Of a stretch of DNA of 64,000 nt, positions 46,773 to 59,900 are shown one piece after another. Source of the stretch: Euglena gracilis (lineage: Eukaryota > Euglenida > Euglenophyceae > Euglenales); contig CP154954.1 of NCBI GenBank assembly GCA_039621445.1, positions 34,259,737 to 34,323,736 of the forward strand, read 5' to 3'. Both the position numbers and the translations under genes were made by a program. The notes beneath the pieces are model-generated. The model saw nothing but the letters and a program-made list of their open reading frames with translations. It had not been told where the DNA came from and did no database searches. Position 1 is the stretch's first letter; each line of letters starts with the position of its first letter.

Positions 46773-47401
46773 CTGTCCCCGGAAAAAAGAACAAACGGAA
46801 AAAATAACAACCGTAAAAAAAAACAGCCGGAAAAATAACAACCCGGAAGGCTTCAGAGCAAAAAGGATGTCAATATGGAATTCACGAAAAACTGGGTCCA
46901 GGTCATCAAATCAGGTCAGCGACGTCAATATCTGACAGGTCAAAATCGCAGTCAGCTGAATCCGCTGCTGCGAGAAAATCTTCAATAATAAAACCTGTAG
47001 GTGTACCTTGCGTTATTTTCTGGCTGCAGCTTTTTGCACCAACTTGGCGTGCCATATCAGTTACGTCTTTCACAAAACCATCTTCATAATCCCTCTTCCG
47101 CATCTTTGACGTTGTCCCACACGCTTCAACAAATTCTTGGTCGACTAGTTTCTTGTTCACGGCAGGCTTCGCTGCAAGGACATGCTTTTCCATGACGATT
47201 CTGAAAGAAACAAAGGGGTTTGCTCATCCATACTGGCCCCGCCACCCTCTCAGCCAGGCCAAGTGAGAAAGTATCCAAAGAGCCATGGCGAAGGCGGAGA
47301 CTTTACACAGGAAAAAAATTCGAAAAATAACAACCGAAAAAATAACAACCTGAAAGGCTTGGGATGTTATTTTTTCCGGTTGTTATTTTTTCCGGGGTCA
47401 G
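46773..47401. mobile_element. Nonautonomous TIR DNA transposon, copy 1 (629 bp)
   Basis: The termini CTGTCCCCGGAAAAAA and, on the other strand, CTGACCCCGGAAAAAA are inverted repeats, flanked on both sides by TA (46771-46772 and 47402-47403). TA duplication suggests a Tc1/mariner-like mechanism, although TACT could also be read as the duplicated target. Removing the element restores GGTTACTCGGAG of the monomer. Subterminal copies of GGAAAAAATAACAACC occur several times at both ends; at the right end they are in both orientations and form a strong hairpin. The inside carries a short ORF on the minus strand. No DDE transposase domain is present. Confidence 0.8.
46906..47193 (-). CDS. 95-codon ORF, possible terminal exon, inside TIR element copy 1
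   Basis: The frame starts at ATG 47193 and ends with TGA after ...DIDVADLI. It begins with a lysine-rich part (MEKHVLAAKPAVNKK), contains TSKMRKRDYEDGF, and ends in a strongly acidic hydrophobic tail (IIEDFLAAADSADCDFDLSD). Directly upstream on the same strand is CCCTTTGTTTCTTTCAG, an excellent splice acceptor with its AG at 47202-47201, and the frame is open back to it. I therefore suggest the last exon of a larger gene, either the transposase gene of an autonomous parent or a captured host exon. No family is recognised. Codon usage looks coding and unlike the satellite. Confidence 0.5.
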   Translation of the reverse strand: MEKHVLAAKPAVNKKLVDQEFVEACGTTSKMRKRDYEDGFVKDVTDMARQVGAKSCSQKITQGTPTGFIIEDFLAAADSADCDFDLSDIDVADLI

Positions 47402-50296
47402 TACTCGGAGTAAGGCCCAATTTGGTCCATTTTTACATGGTAGCCTGGGCTGACCTGGTAAACGTCCCCCGGAATGGTCGAATGCACCCATCTAAATGTG
47501 CTCATTTCTTGCAACCAACATTCCCGCTGCATGTCTTTCTTACCACTAAACCACGACAATCATGCAACCAACGGTTCCCCTGACTTTGGAGGCTTCCTAA
47601 AAACACCCATTCGGTTACTCGGAGTGTGGTCCATTTTTACATGGTAACCTGGGCTCGCCTGGTAAATGTCCCCGGAATGGTCGAATACACCCATCTAAAT
47701 GTGCTCATTTCCTGCAACCAACATTCCCGCTGCATGTTTTTCTTACCATTAAACCACGACAATCATGAAACCAACGGGTCCCCTGACTTTGGAGGCCTCC
47801 TGGAACACCCATTCGGTTACTCGGAGTAAGGCCCAATTTGGTCCATTTTACATGGTAACCTGGGCTGACCTGGTAAATGTCCCCCGGAATGGTCGAATGC
47901 ACCCATCTAAATGTGCTCATTTCTTGCAACCAACATTCCCGCTGCATGTTTTTCTTACCATTAAACCACGACAATCATGAAACCAACGGGTCCCCTGACT
48001 TTGGAGGCCTCCTGGAACACCCATTCGGTTACTCGGAGTAAGGCCCAATTTGGTCCATTTTTACATGGTAACCTGGGCTGACCTGGTAAATGTCCCCCGG
48101 AATGGTCGAATGCACCCATCTAAATGTGCTCATTTCTTGCAACCAACATTCCCGCTGCATGTTTTTCTTACCATTAAACCACGACAATCATGAAACCAAC
48201 GGGTCCCCTGACTTTGGAGGCCTCCTGGAACACCCATTCGGTTACTCGGAGTAAGGCCCAATTTGGTCCATTTTTACATGGTAACCTGGGCTGACCTGGT
48301 AAATGTCCCCCGGAATGGTCGAATGCACCCATCTAAAAATGCTCATTTCTTGCAACCAACTTTCCTGCTGCATGTTTTTATTACCATTAAACCACGACAA
48401 TCATGAAACCAACGGGTCCCCTGACTTTGGAGGCCTCCTGGAACACCCATTCGGTTACTCAGAGTAAGGCCGAATTTGGTCCATTTTTACATGGTAACCT
48501 GGGCTGACCTGGTAAATGTCCCCCGCAATGGTCGAATGCACCCCTCCAATTGTGCTCATTTCTTGCAACCAACATTCTCGCTGCATGTTTTTCTTACCAT
48601 TAAACCACGACAATCATGAAATCAACGGGTCCCCTGACTTTGGAGGCCTCCTGGAACACCCATTCGGTTACTCGGAGTAAGGCCCAATTTGGTCCATTTT
48701 TACATGGTAACCTGGGCTGACCTGGTAAATGTCCCCCGGAATGTTCGAATGCACCCATCTAAATGTGCACATTTCTTGCAACGAACATTCCCGCTGCATT
48801 TTTTTATTACCATTAAACCACGACAATCATGAAACCAACGGGTCCCCTGACTTTGGAAGCCTCCTGGAGCACCCATTCGGTTACTCGGAGTAAGACCCAT
48901 TTTGGCCCATTTTTGCAAACAACACTCCCGCTGCATGTTTTTCTCACCATTAGACCACGACAATCATTAAACCAACGGGTCCCCTGACTTTTGAGGCCTC
49001 CTGGAACACCCATTCGGTTTCTCGGAGTAAGACCCATTTTGGCCCATTTTTACATGGTAACCTGGGCTGACCTGGTAAACGTCCCCTGGAATGGTCGAGT
49101 GCACCCATCTAAACGGGCTCATTTCTTGCAACCAACATTCCCGCTGCATGTTTTTCTTACCATTATACCACGACAATCATGAAACCCACGCGTCCCCTGA
49201 CTTTGGAGGCCTCCTGGAACACCCATTCGTTTACTCGGAGTAAGGCCCAATTTGGTCCATTTTTACACGGTAACCTGGGCTGACCTGGTAAATGTCCCCC
49301 GGAATGGTCGAATGCACCCATCTAAATGTGCTCATTTCTTGCAACCAACATTCCCGCTGCATGTTTTTCTGACCATTAAACCACGACAACCATGAAACCA
49401 ACGGGTCCCTGACTTTGGAGGCCTGCTAGAACACCCATTCGGTTACTCGGAGTGAGGTCCAATTTGGTCCATTTTTACATGTTAACCTGGGGTGACCTGG
49501 TAAATGTCTCCCGGAATGGTCGAGTGCAACCCTTGTAAATGTGCTGATGTCTTGCAACCAACATTCCCGCTGCATGTTTTTCTGGCCATTAATCCACGAC
49601 AATCATGAAACCAACGGGTCCCCTGACTTTGGAGGCCTCCTGGAACACCCATTCAGTTACTCGGAGTAAGGCCCAATTTGGTCCATTTTTACATGGTAAC
49701 CTGGGCTGACCTGGTAAATGTCCCCCGGAATGGTCGAATGCCCCAATCTAAATGTGCTCATTTCTTGCAACCAACATTCTCGCTGCATTTTTGTCTTACC
49801 AATAACCCACGACAATCATGAAACCAACGGGTTCCCTGACTTTGGAGGCCTCCTGGAACACCCATTTGGTTACTCGGAGTAAGGCCCAATTTGGTCCATT
49901 TTTACGTGGTAACCTGGGCTGACCTGGTAAATGTCCCCCGGAATGGTCGAATGCACCAATCTAAATGTGTTCATTTCCTGCAACCAACATACCCGCTGCA
50001 TTTTTTTTACCAATAACCCACGACAATCATGAAACCAACGGGTCCCCTGACTTTGGAGGCCTCCTGGAACACCCATTCGGTTACTCGGAGTAAGGCCCAA
50101 TTTGGTCCATTTTTACGTGGTAACCTGGGCTGACCTGGTAAATGTCCCCCGGAATGGTCGAATGCATCCATCTAAATGTGCTCATTTCTTGCAACCAACA
50201 TTCCCGCTGCATGTTTTTCTTACCATGAAACCACGACAATCATGAAACCAACGGGTCCCCTGACTTTGGAGGCCTCCTGGAACACCCATTTGGTTA
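47402..50296 (+). repeat. Forward satellite between the two TIR elements
   Basis: About 13-14 monomers. From about 47.6 to 48.35 kb they are close to the consensus. From 48371 on they belong to the right copy of the segmental duplication, including the same truncated monomer near 48912. Confidence 0.94.
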
Positions 50297-50926
50297 CTGT
50301 CCCCGGAAAAAAGAACAAACGGAAAAAATAACAACCGTAAAAAAAAAACAGCCGGAAAAATAACAACCCGGAAGGCTTCAGAGCAAAAAGGATGTCAATA
50401 TGGAATTCACGAAAAACTGGGTCCAGGTCATCAAATCAGGTCAGCGACGTCAATATCTGACAGGTCAAAATCGCAGTCAGCTGAATCCGCTGCTGCGAGA
50501 AAATCTTCAATAATAAAACCTGTAGGTGTACCTTGCGTTATTTTCTGGCTGCAGCTTTTTGCACCAACTTGGCGTGCCATATCAGTTACGTCTTTCACAA
50601 AACCATCTTCATAATCCCTCTTCCGCATCTTTGACGTTGTCCCACACGCTTCAACAAATTCTTGGTCGACTAGTTTCTTGTTCACGGCAGGCTTCGCTGC
50701 AAGGACATGCTTTTCCATGACGATTCTGAAAGAAACAAAGGGGTTTGCTCATCCATACTGGCCCCGCCACCCTCTCAGCCAGGCCAAGTGAGAAAGTATC
50801 CAAAGAGCCATGGCGAAGGCGGAGACTTTACACAGGAAAAAAATTCGAAAAATAACAACCGAAAAAATAACAACCTGAAAGGCTTGGGATGTTATTTTTT
50901 CCGGTTGTTATTTTTTCCGGGGTCAG
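50297..50926. mobile_element. Nonautonomous TIR DNA transposon, copy 2 (630 bp)
   Basis: Identical to the element at 46773 except for one additional A in the left A-run near 50340. It has the same TA flanks (50295-50296 and 50927-50928) at the same monomer position. It arose by segmental duplication of the satellite, not by a second transposition. Confidence 0.8.
50431..50718 (-). CDS. 95-codon ORF, possible terminal exon, inside TIR element copy 2
   Basis: Same sequence and same upstream acceptor (CTTTGTTTCTTTCAG) as the copy at 46906-47193. Because the two loci are recent duplicates, conservation between them is not evidence of selection. Confidence 0.5.
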   Translation of the reverse strand: MEKHVLAAKPAVNKKLVDQEFVEACGTTSKMRKRDYEDGFVKDVTDMARQVGAKSCSQKITQGTPTGFIIEDFLAAADSADCDFDLSDIDVADLI

Positions 50927-53900
50927 TACTCGGAGTAAGGCCCAATTTGGTCCATTTTTACATGGTAGCCTGGGCTGACCTGGTAAACGTCCCCCGGAAT
51001 GGTCGAATGCACCCATCTAAATGTGCTCATTTCTTGCAACCAACATTCCCGCTGCGTGTTTTTCTTACCATTGAACCACGACAATCATGAAACCAACGGA
51101 TCCCCTGACTTTGGAGGCCTCCTGGAACACCCATTCGGTTACTCGGAGTGAATTTGGTCCATTTTTTACATGGTAACCTGGGCTGACCTGGTAAATGTCT
51201 CACGGAATGGTCGAATGTGCCCATCTAAATGTGCTCATTTCTTGCAGCCAACATTCCCGCTGTATGTTTTTCTTACCATTAAACCACGACAATCATGAAA
51301 ACAACGGGTCCCCTGACTTTGAAGGCTTCCTGGAACACCCATTCGGTTACTCGGAGTAAAGCCCATTTTGGTCCATTTTTACATGGTAACCTGGGCTGAC
51401 CTGATAAATGTCCCCCGGAATGGTCGAATGCACCCATCTAAATGTGCTCATTTCTTGCAACCAACATTCCCGCTGCATTGTTTGCTTACCAATAAACCAC
51501 GACAATCATGAAACCAACGGGTCCCCTGACTTTGGAGGCCTCCTGGAACACCCATTCGGTTACTCGGAGTAAGGCCCAATTTGGTTCATTTTTACATGGT
51601 AACCTGGGCTGACCTGGTAAATGTCCCCAAGAAGGGTGGAATGCACCCATCTAAATGTGCTCATTTTTTGCAACCAACATTCCTGCTACATGTTTTTCTT
51701 ACCATTAAACCACGACATTCATGAAACCAACGGGACCCCTTACTTTGGAGGCCTCCTGGAACACCCATTCGGTTACTCGGAGTAAGGCCCAATTTAGTCC
51801 ATTTTTACATGGTAACCTGGGATGACCTGGTAAATGTCCCCCGGAATGGTCGAATGCACCCATCTAAATGTGCTCATTTCTTGCAACCAACATTCCCGCA
51901 GCACGTTTTTCTTACCATTAAACCACGACAGTCATGAAACCAACGGGTCCCCTGACTTTGGAGGCCTCCTGGAACACCCATTCGGTTACTCGGAGTACGG
52001 CCCAATTTGGTCCATTTTTACAAGGTAACCTGGGCTGACCTGGTAAATGTCACCCGGAATGGTCGAATACACCCATCTAAATGTGCTCATTTCTTGCAAC
52101 CAACATTCCCGCTGCATGTTTTTCTTACCATTAAACCACGACAATCATGAAACCAACGGGTCCCCTGACTTTGGAGGCCTCCTGGAACACCCATTCAGTT
52201 ACTCGGAGTAAGGCCCAATTTGGTCCATTTTTACAAGGTAACCTGGGCTGACCTGGTAAATGTCACCCGGAATGGTCGAATACACCCATCTAAATGTGCT
52301 CATTTCTTGCAACCAACATTCCCGCTGCATTGTTTGCTTACCAATAAACCACGACAATCATGAAACCAACGGGTCCCCTGACTTTGGAGGCCTCCTGGAA
52401 CACCCATTCGGTTACTCGGAGTAAGGCCCAATTTGGTTCATTTTTACATGGTAACCTGGGCTGACCTGGTAAATGTCCCCAAGAAGGGTGGAATGCACCC
52501 ATCTAAATGTGCTCATTTTTTGCAACCAACATTCCTGCTACATGTTTTTCTTACCATTAAACCACGACATTCATGAAACCAACGGGACCCCTTACTTTGG
52601 AGGCCTCCTGGAACACCCATTCGGTTACTCGGAGTAAGGCCCAATTTGGTCCATTTTTACATGGTAACCTGGGATGACCTGGTAAATGTCCCCCGGAATG
52701 GTCGAATGCACCCGTCTAAATGTGCTCATTTCTTGCAACCAACATTCCCACTGCCTGTTTATCTTACCATTAAACCACGAAAATCATGAAACCAACGGGT
52801 CCCCTGACTTTGGAGGCCTCCTGGAACACCCATTCAGTTACTCGGAGTAAGGCCCAATTTGGTCGATTTTTACATGGGAACCTGGGCTGACCTGGTAAAT
52901 GTCCCCCGGAATGGTCGAATACACCCATCTAAATGTGCACATTTCTTGCAACCAACATTCCCGCTGCATGTTTTTCTTATTATTAAACCACGACAATCAT
53001 GAAACCAACGGGTCCCCTGACTTTGGAGGCCTCCTGGAACACCCATTCAGTTACTCGGGGTAAGGCCCAATTTGGTCCATTTTTACATGGTAACCTGGGC
53101 TGACCTGGTAAATGTCCCCCGGAATGGTCGAATGCAGCCATCTAAACGTGCTCATTTCTTGCAACCAACATTCCCCTTGCATGTCTTTATTACCATTAAA
53201 CCACGAAAATAATGAAATCAACGGGTCCCCTGACTTTGGAGGCCTCCTGGAACACCAATTCGGTTACTCGAAGTAAGGCCCAATTTGGTCCATTTTTACA
53301 TGGTAACCTGGGCTGACCTGATAAATGTCCCCCGGAATGGTCGAATGCACCCATCTAAATGTGCTCATTTCTTGCAACCAACATTCCCGCTGCCTTTTTT
53401 TTTTACCATTAAACCACGACAATCATGAAACCAACGGATCCCCTGACTTTGGAGGCCTCCTGGAACACCCATTCAGTCACTCGGAGTAAGGCCCAATTTG
53501 GTCCATTTTTTACATGGTAACCTGGGCTGACCTGGTAAATGTCTCACGGAATTGTCGAATGTGCCCATCTAAATGTGCTCATTTCTTGCAGCCAACATTC
53601 CCGCTGTATGTTTTTCTTACCATTAAACCACGACAATCATGAAACCAACGGGTCCCCTGACTTTGGAGGCTTCCTGGAACACCCATTCGGTTACTCGGAG
53701 TAAGGCCCATTTTGGTCCACTTTTACATGGTAACCTGGGCTGACCTGGTAAATGTCCCCCGGAATGGTCGAATGCAGCCATCTAAACGTGCTCATTTCTT
53801 GCAACCAACATTCCCTCTGCGTGTCTTTTTTACCATTAAACCACGAAAATCATGCAACCAACGGGTCCCCTGACTTTGGAGGCCTCCTGGAACACCAATT

Positions 53901-56900
53901 CGGTTACTCGGAGTAAGGCCTAATTTGGTCCATTTTTACATGGTAACCTGGGGTGACCTGGTAAATGTCCCCCGGAATGGTCGAATGCAACCATCTAAAT
54001 GTGCTCATTTCTTGCAACCAGCGTTCCCGCTGCATGTTTTTCTTACCATTAAACCACGACAATCATGAAACCAACGGGTCCCCTGACTTTGGAGGCCTCC
54101 TGGAGCACAATTCGGTTACTCGGAGTAAGGCCCAATTTGGTCCATTTTTACATGGTAACCTGGGCTGACCTGGTAAATGTGCCCCTGAATGGTCGAATAC
54201 ACCCATCTAAATGTGCTGATTTCTTGCAACCAACATTCCCGCTGCATTGTCTGCTTTCCAATAAACCACGAAAATCATGAAACCAACGGGTCCCCTGACT
54301 TTGGAGGCCTCCTGGAACACCTATTCGGTTACTCGGAGTAAGGCCCAATTTGGTTCATTTTTACATGGTAACCTGGGCTGACCTGGTAAATGTCCCCAAG
54401 AATGGTCGAATGCACCCATCTAAATGTGCTCATTTCTTGCAACCAACGTTCCCGCTGCATGTTTTTCTTACCATTAAACCACGACAATCATGAAACCAAC
54501 GGGTCCCCTGACTTTGGAGGACTCCTGGAACACCCATTCGGTTACTCGGAGTAAGGCCCAATTTGGTCCATTTTTACATGGTAACCTGGGCTGACCTGGT
54601 AAATGTCTCACGGAATGGTCGAATGCAGCCATCTAAACGTGCTCAATTCTTGCAACCAACATTCCCTCTGCGTGTCTTTTTTACCATTAAACCACGAAAA
54701 TCATGAAACCAACGGGTCCCCTGACTTTGGAGGCCTCCTGGAACACCAATTCGGTTACTCGGAGTAAGGCCCAATTTGGTCCATTTTTACATGGTAACCT
54801 TGGCTGACCTGGTAAATGTCCCCCTGAATGGTCGAATGCAACCATCTAAATGTGCTCATTTCTTGCAACCAACATTCCCGCTGCATGTTTTTCTTACCAT
54901 TAAACCACGACAATCATGAAACCAACGGGTCCCCTGACTTTGGAGGCCTCCTGGAGCACAATTCGGTTACTCGGAGTAAGGCCCAATTTGGTCCATTTTT
55001 ACATGGTAACCTGGGCTCACCTGGTAAATGTGCCCCAGAATGGTCGAATACACCCATCTAAATGTGCTGATTTCTTGCAACCAACATTCCCGCTGCATTG
55101 TTTGCTTTCCAATAAACCACGAAAATCATGAAACCAACGGGTCCCCTGACTTTGGAGGCCTCCTGGAACACCCATTCGGTAACTCGGAGTAAGGCCCAAT
55201 TTGGTCCATTTTTACATGGTAACCTGGGCTGACCTGGTAAATGTCCCCCGGAATGGTCGAATGCACCCATCTAAATGTGCTTATTTCTTGCAACCAACAT
55301 TCCCGCTGCATGTTTTTTTTACCATTAAACCACGACAATCATGAAACCAACGGGTCCCCTGACTTTGGAGGCCTCCTGGAACACCCATTCGGTTACTCGG
55401 AGTAAGGCCCAATTTGGTCCATTTTTACATGGTAACCTGGGCTGACCTGGTAAATGTCTCACGGAATGGTCGAATGTGCCCATCTAAATGTGCTCATTTC
55501 TTGCAACCAACATTCCCGCTGCATGTTTTTCTTACCATTAAACCACGACAATCATGAAACCAACGGGTCCCCTGACTTTGGAGGCTTCCTGGAACACCCA
55601 TTCGGTTACTCGGAGTAAGGCCCATTTTGGTCCATTTTTACATGGTAACCTGGGCTGACCTGGTAAATGTCCCCCGGAATGGTCGAATGCACCCATCTAA
55701 ATGTGCTCATTTCTTGCAACCAACATTCCCGCTGCCTGTTTTTCTTACCATTAAACCACGAAAATCATGAAACCAACGGGTCCCCTGACTTTGGAGGCCT
55801 CCTGGAACACCCATTCGGTTACTCGGAGTAAGGCCCAATTTGGTCCATTTTTACATGGTAACCTGGGCTGACCTGGTAAATGTGATCCGGAATGGTCGAA
55901 TGCACCCATCTATATGTGCTGATTTCTTGCAACCATCATTCCCGCTGCGTGTTTCTCTTACCATTAAACCACGACAATCATGAAACCAACGGGTCCCCTG
56001 ACTTTGGAGGCCTCCTGGAGCACAATTCGGTTACTCGGAGTAAGGCCGAATTTGGTCCATTTTTACATGGTAACCTGGGCTCACCTGGTAAATGTGCCCT
56101 AGAATGGTCGAATACACCCATCTAAATGTGCTGATTTCTTGCAACCAACATTCCCGCTGCATTGTTTGCTTACCATTAAACCACGAAAATCATGAAACCA
56201 ACGGGTCCCCTGACTTTGGAGGCCTCCTGGAACACCCATTCGGTTACTCGGAGTAAGGCCCAATTTGGTTCATTTTTACATGGTAACCTGGGCTGACCTG
56301 GTAAATGTCCCCAAGAATGGTCGAATGCACCCATCTAAATGTGCTCATTTCTTGCAACCAACGTTCCCGCTGCATGTTTTTCTTACCATTAAACCACGAC
56401 AATCATGAAACCAACGGGTCCCCTGACTTTGGAGGCCTCCTGGAACACCCATTCAGTTACTCGGAGTAAGGCCCAATTTGGTCCATTTTTACATGGTAAC
56501 CTGGGCTGACCTGGTAAATGTCTCACGGAATGGTCGAATGCAGCCATCTAAACGTGCTCAATTCTTGCAACCAACATTCCCTCTGCGTGTCTTTTTTACC
56601 ATTAAACCACGAAAATCATGAAACCAACGGGTCCCCTGACTTTGGAGGCCTCCTGGAACACCAATTCGGTTACTCGGAGTAAGGCCCAATTTGGTCCATT
56701 TTTACATGGTAACCTTGGCTGACCTGGTAAATGTCCCCCTGAATGGTCGAATGCAACCATCTAAATGTGCTCATTTCTTGCAACCAACGTTCCCGCTGCA
56801 TGTTTCTCTTACCATTAAACCACGACAATCATGAAACCAACGGGTCCCCTGACTTTGGAGGCCTCCTGGAGCACAATTCGGTTACTCGGAGTATGGCCCA

Positions 56901-59900
56901 ATTTGGTCCATTTTTACATGGTAACCTGGGCTCACCTGGTAAATGTGCCCCAGAATGGTCGAATACACCCATCTAAATGTGCTGATTTCTTGCAACCAAC
57001 ATTCCCGCTGCATTGTTTGCTTTCCAATAAACCACGAAAATCATGAAACCAACGGGTCCCCTGACTTTGGAGGCCTCCTGGAACACCCATTCGGTAACTC
57101 GGAGCAAGGCCCAATTTGGTTCATTTTTACATGGTAACCTGGGCTGACCTGGTAAATGTCCCCAAGAATGGTCGAATGCACCCATCTAAATGTGCTTATT
57201 TCTTGCAACCAACATTCCCGCTGCATGTTTTTTTTACCATTAAACCACGACAATCATGAAACCAACGGGTCCCCTGACTTTGGAGGCCTCCTGGAACACC
57301 CATTCGGTTACTCGGAGTAAGGCCCAATTTGGTCCATTTTTACATGGTAACCTGGGCTGACCTGGTAAATGTCTCACGGAATGGTCGAATGTGCCCATCT
57401 AAATGTGCTCATTTCTTGCAGCCAACATTCCCGCTGTATGTTTTTCTTACCATTAAACCACGACAATCATGAAACCAACGGGTTCCCTGACTTTGGAGGC
57501 TTCCTGGAACACCCATTCGGTTACTCGGAGTAAGGCCCATTTTGGTCCATTTTTACATGGTAACCTGGGCTGACCTGGTAAATGTCCCCCGGAATGGTCG
57601 AATGCACCCATCTAAATGTGCTCATTTCTTGCAACCAACATTCCCGCTGCATGTTTTTCTTACCATTAAACCACGAAAATCATGAAACCAACGGGTCCCC
57701 TGACTTTGGAGGCCTCCTGGAACACCCATTCGGTTACTCGGAGTAAGGCCCAATTTGGTCCATTTTTACATGGTAACCTGGGCTGACCTGGTAAATGTCT
57801 CACGGAATGGTCGAATGTGCCCATCTAAATGTGCTCATTTCTTGCAGCCAACATTCCCGCTGCCTGTTTTTCTTACCATTAAACCACGACAATCATGAAA
57901 CCAACGGGTCCCCTGACTTTGGAGGCCTCCTGGAGCACAATTCGGTTACTCGGAGTAAGGCCGAATTTGGTCCATTTTTACATGGTAACCTGGGCTCACC
58001 TGGTAAATGTGCCCCAGAATGGTCGAATACACCCATCTAAATGTGCTGATTTCTTGCAACCAACATTCCCGCTGCATTGTTTGCTTACCATTAAACCACG
58101 AAAATCATGAAACCAACGGGTCCCCTGACTTTGGAGGCCTCCTGGAACACCCATTCGGTTACTCGGAGTAAGGCCCAATTTGGTTCATTTTTACATGGTA
58201 ACCTGGGCTGACCTGGTAAATGTCCCCAAGAATGGTCGAATGCACCCATCTAAATGTGCTCATTTGTTGCAAGCAACATTCCCGCTACATGTTTTTCTTA
58301 CCATTAAACCACGACAATCATGAAACCAACGGGTCCCCTGACTTTGGAGGCCTCCTGGAACACCCATTCGGTTACGCGGAGTAAGGCCCAATTTGGTCCA
58401 TTTTTACATGGTAACCTGGGCTGACCTGGTAAATGTCTCACGGAATGGTCGAATGTGCCCATCTAAATGTGCTCATTTCTTGCAGCCAACATTCCCGCTG
58501 TATGTTTTTCTTACCATTTAAGCACGACAGTCAGGAACCCAACGGGTCCCCTGACTTGGGAGGCCTCCTGGAACATCCATTCGGTTATTCGGAGTAAGGC
58601 CTAATTTGGTCCATTTTTACATGGTAACCTGGGCTGACCTGGTAAATGTCCCCCGGAATGGTCGAATGCAACCATCTAAATGTGCTCATTTCCTGCAACC
58701 AACGTTCCCGCTGCATGTTTTTATTACCAATCAACCACGACAATCATGAAGCCAACGGGTCCCCTGACTTTGGAGGCCTCCTGGAACACCCATTCGGTTA
58801 TTCGGAGTAAGGCCCAATTTGGTCCATTTTTACATGGTAACCTGGGCCCACCTGGTAAATGTGCCACAGAATGGTCGAATACACCCATCTCAATGTGCTG
58901 ATTTCTTGCAATCAACATTCCCGCTGCATTGTTTGCTTACCAATAAACCACGACAATCATGAAACCGACGGGTCCCCTGACTTTGGAGGCCTCCTGGAAC
59001 ACCCGTTCGGTTACTCGGAGTAAGGCCCAATTTGGTTCATTTTTACATGGTAACCTGGGCTGACCTGGTAAATGTCCCCGAGAATGGTCGAATGCACCCA
59101 TCTAAATGTGCTCATTTCTTGCAACCAATATTCCCGCTACATGTTTTTCTTACCATTAAACCACGACATTCATGAAACCAACGGGACCCCTTACTTTGGA
59201 GGCCTCCTGGAACAGCCATTCGGTTACTCGGAGTAAGGCCCAATTTGGTCCGTTTTTACATGGTAACCTGGGATGACCTGGTAAATGTCCCCCGGAATGG
59301 TCGAATGAACCCATCTAAATGTGCTTATTTCTTGCAACCAACGTTCCCGCTGCATGTTTTTCTTACCATTAAACCACAACAATCATGAAACCAACGGGAC
59401 CCCTTACTTTGGAGGCCTCCTGGAACACCCATTCGGTTACTCGGAGTAAGGCCCATTTTGGTCCATTTTTACATGGTAACCTGGGATGACCTGGTAAATG
59501 TCCCCCGGAATGGTCGAATGCACCCATCTAAATGTGCTCATTTCTTGCAACGAATACTCCCGCTGCATGTTTTTCCTACCATTATTGCACGACAGTCATG
59601 AAACCAACGGGTCCCCTGACTTGGGAGGCCTCCTGGAACATCCATTCGGTTACTCGGAGTAAGGCCCAATTTGGTCCATTTTTACATGGTAACCTGGGCT
59701 GACCTGGTAAATGTCACCCGGAATGGTCGAATGCACCCATCTAAATGTGCTCATTTCTTGCAACCTACATTCCCGCGGCATGTTTTTCTTCCTATTAAAC
59801 CACGACAGTCATGTAACCAACGGGTCCCTTGACATTGGAGGCCTCCCAGAACACCCATTCGGTTACTCCGAGTATGGCCCACTTTGGTCCATTTTTACAT

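Larger units (their letters stand above)
44211..47530 (+). repeat. Segmental duplication, left copy (3.3 kb)
   Basis: This segment, including the TIR element, matches 48371-51055. The offset is 4160 bp up to about 45.65 kb and 3524-3525 bp after about 46.28 kb. The 636-bp difference is three monomers present here and absent from the right copy. Shared rare features are the truncated monomer near 44752, CGAATTTGGTCC, CCCGCAATGG and the element itself with identical junctions. Confidence 0.9.
48371..51055 (+). repeat. Segmental duplication, right copy (2.7 kb)
   Basis: It matches 44211-47530 with three monomers deleted near 49796, where CTTACCAATAACCC is joined directly to the monomer with GGGTTCCCTGAC. 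Differences from the left copy are few, such as CCATTATACC for CCATTAAACC and one extra A in the element. The right end is marked by divergence after CATTCCCGCTGC. Confidence 0.9.
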
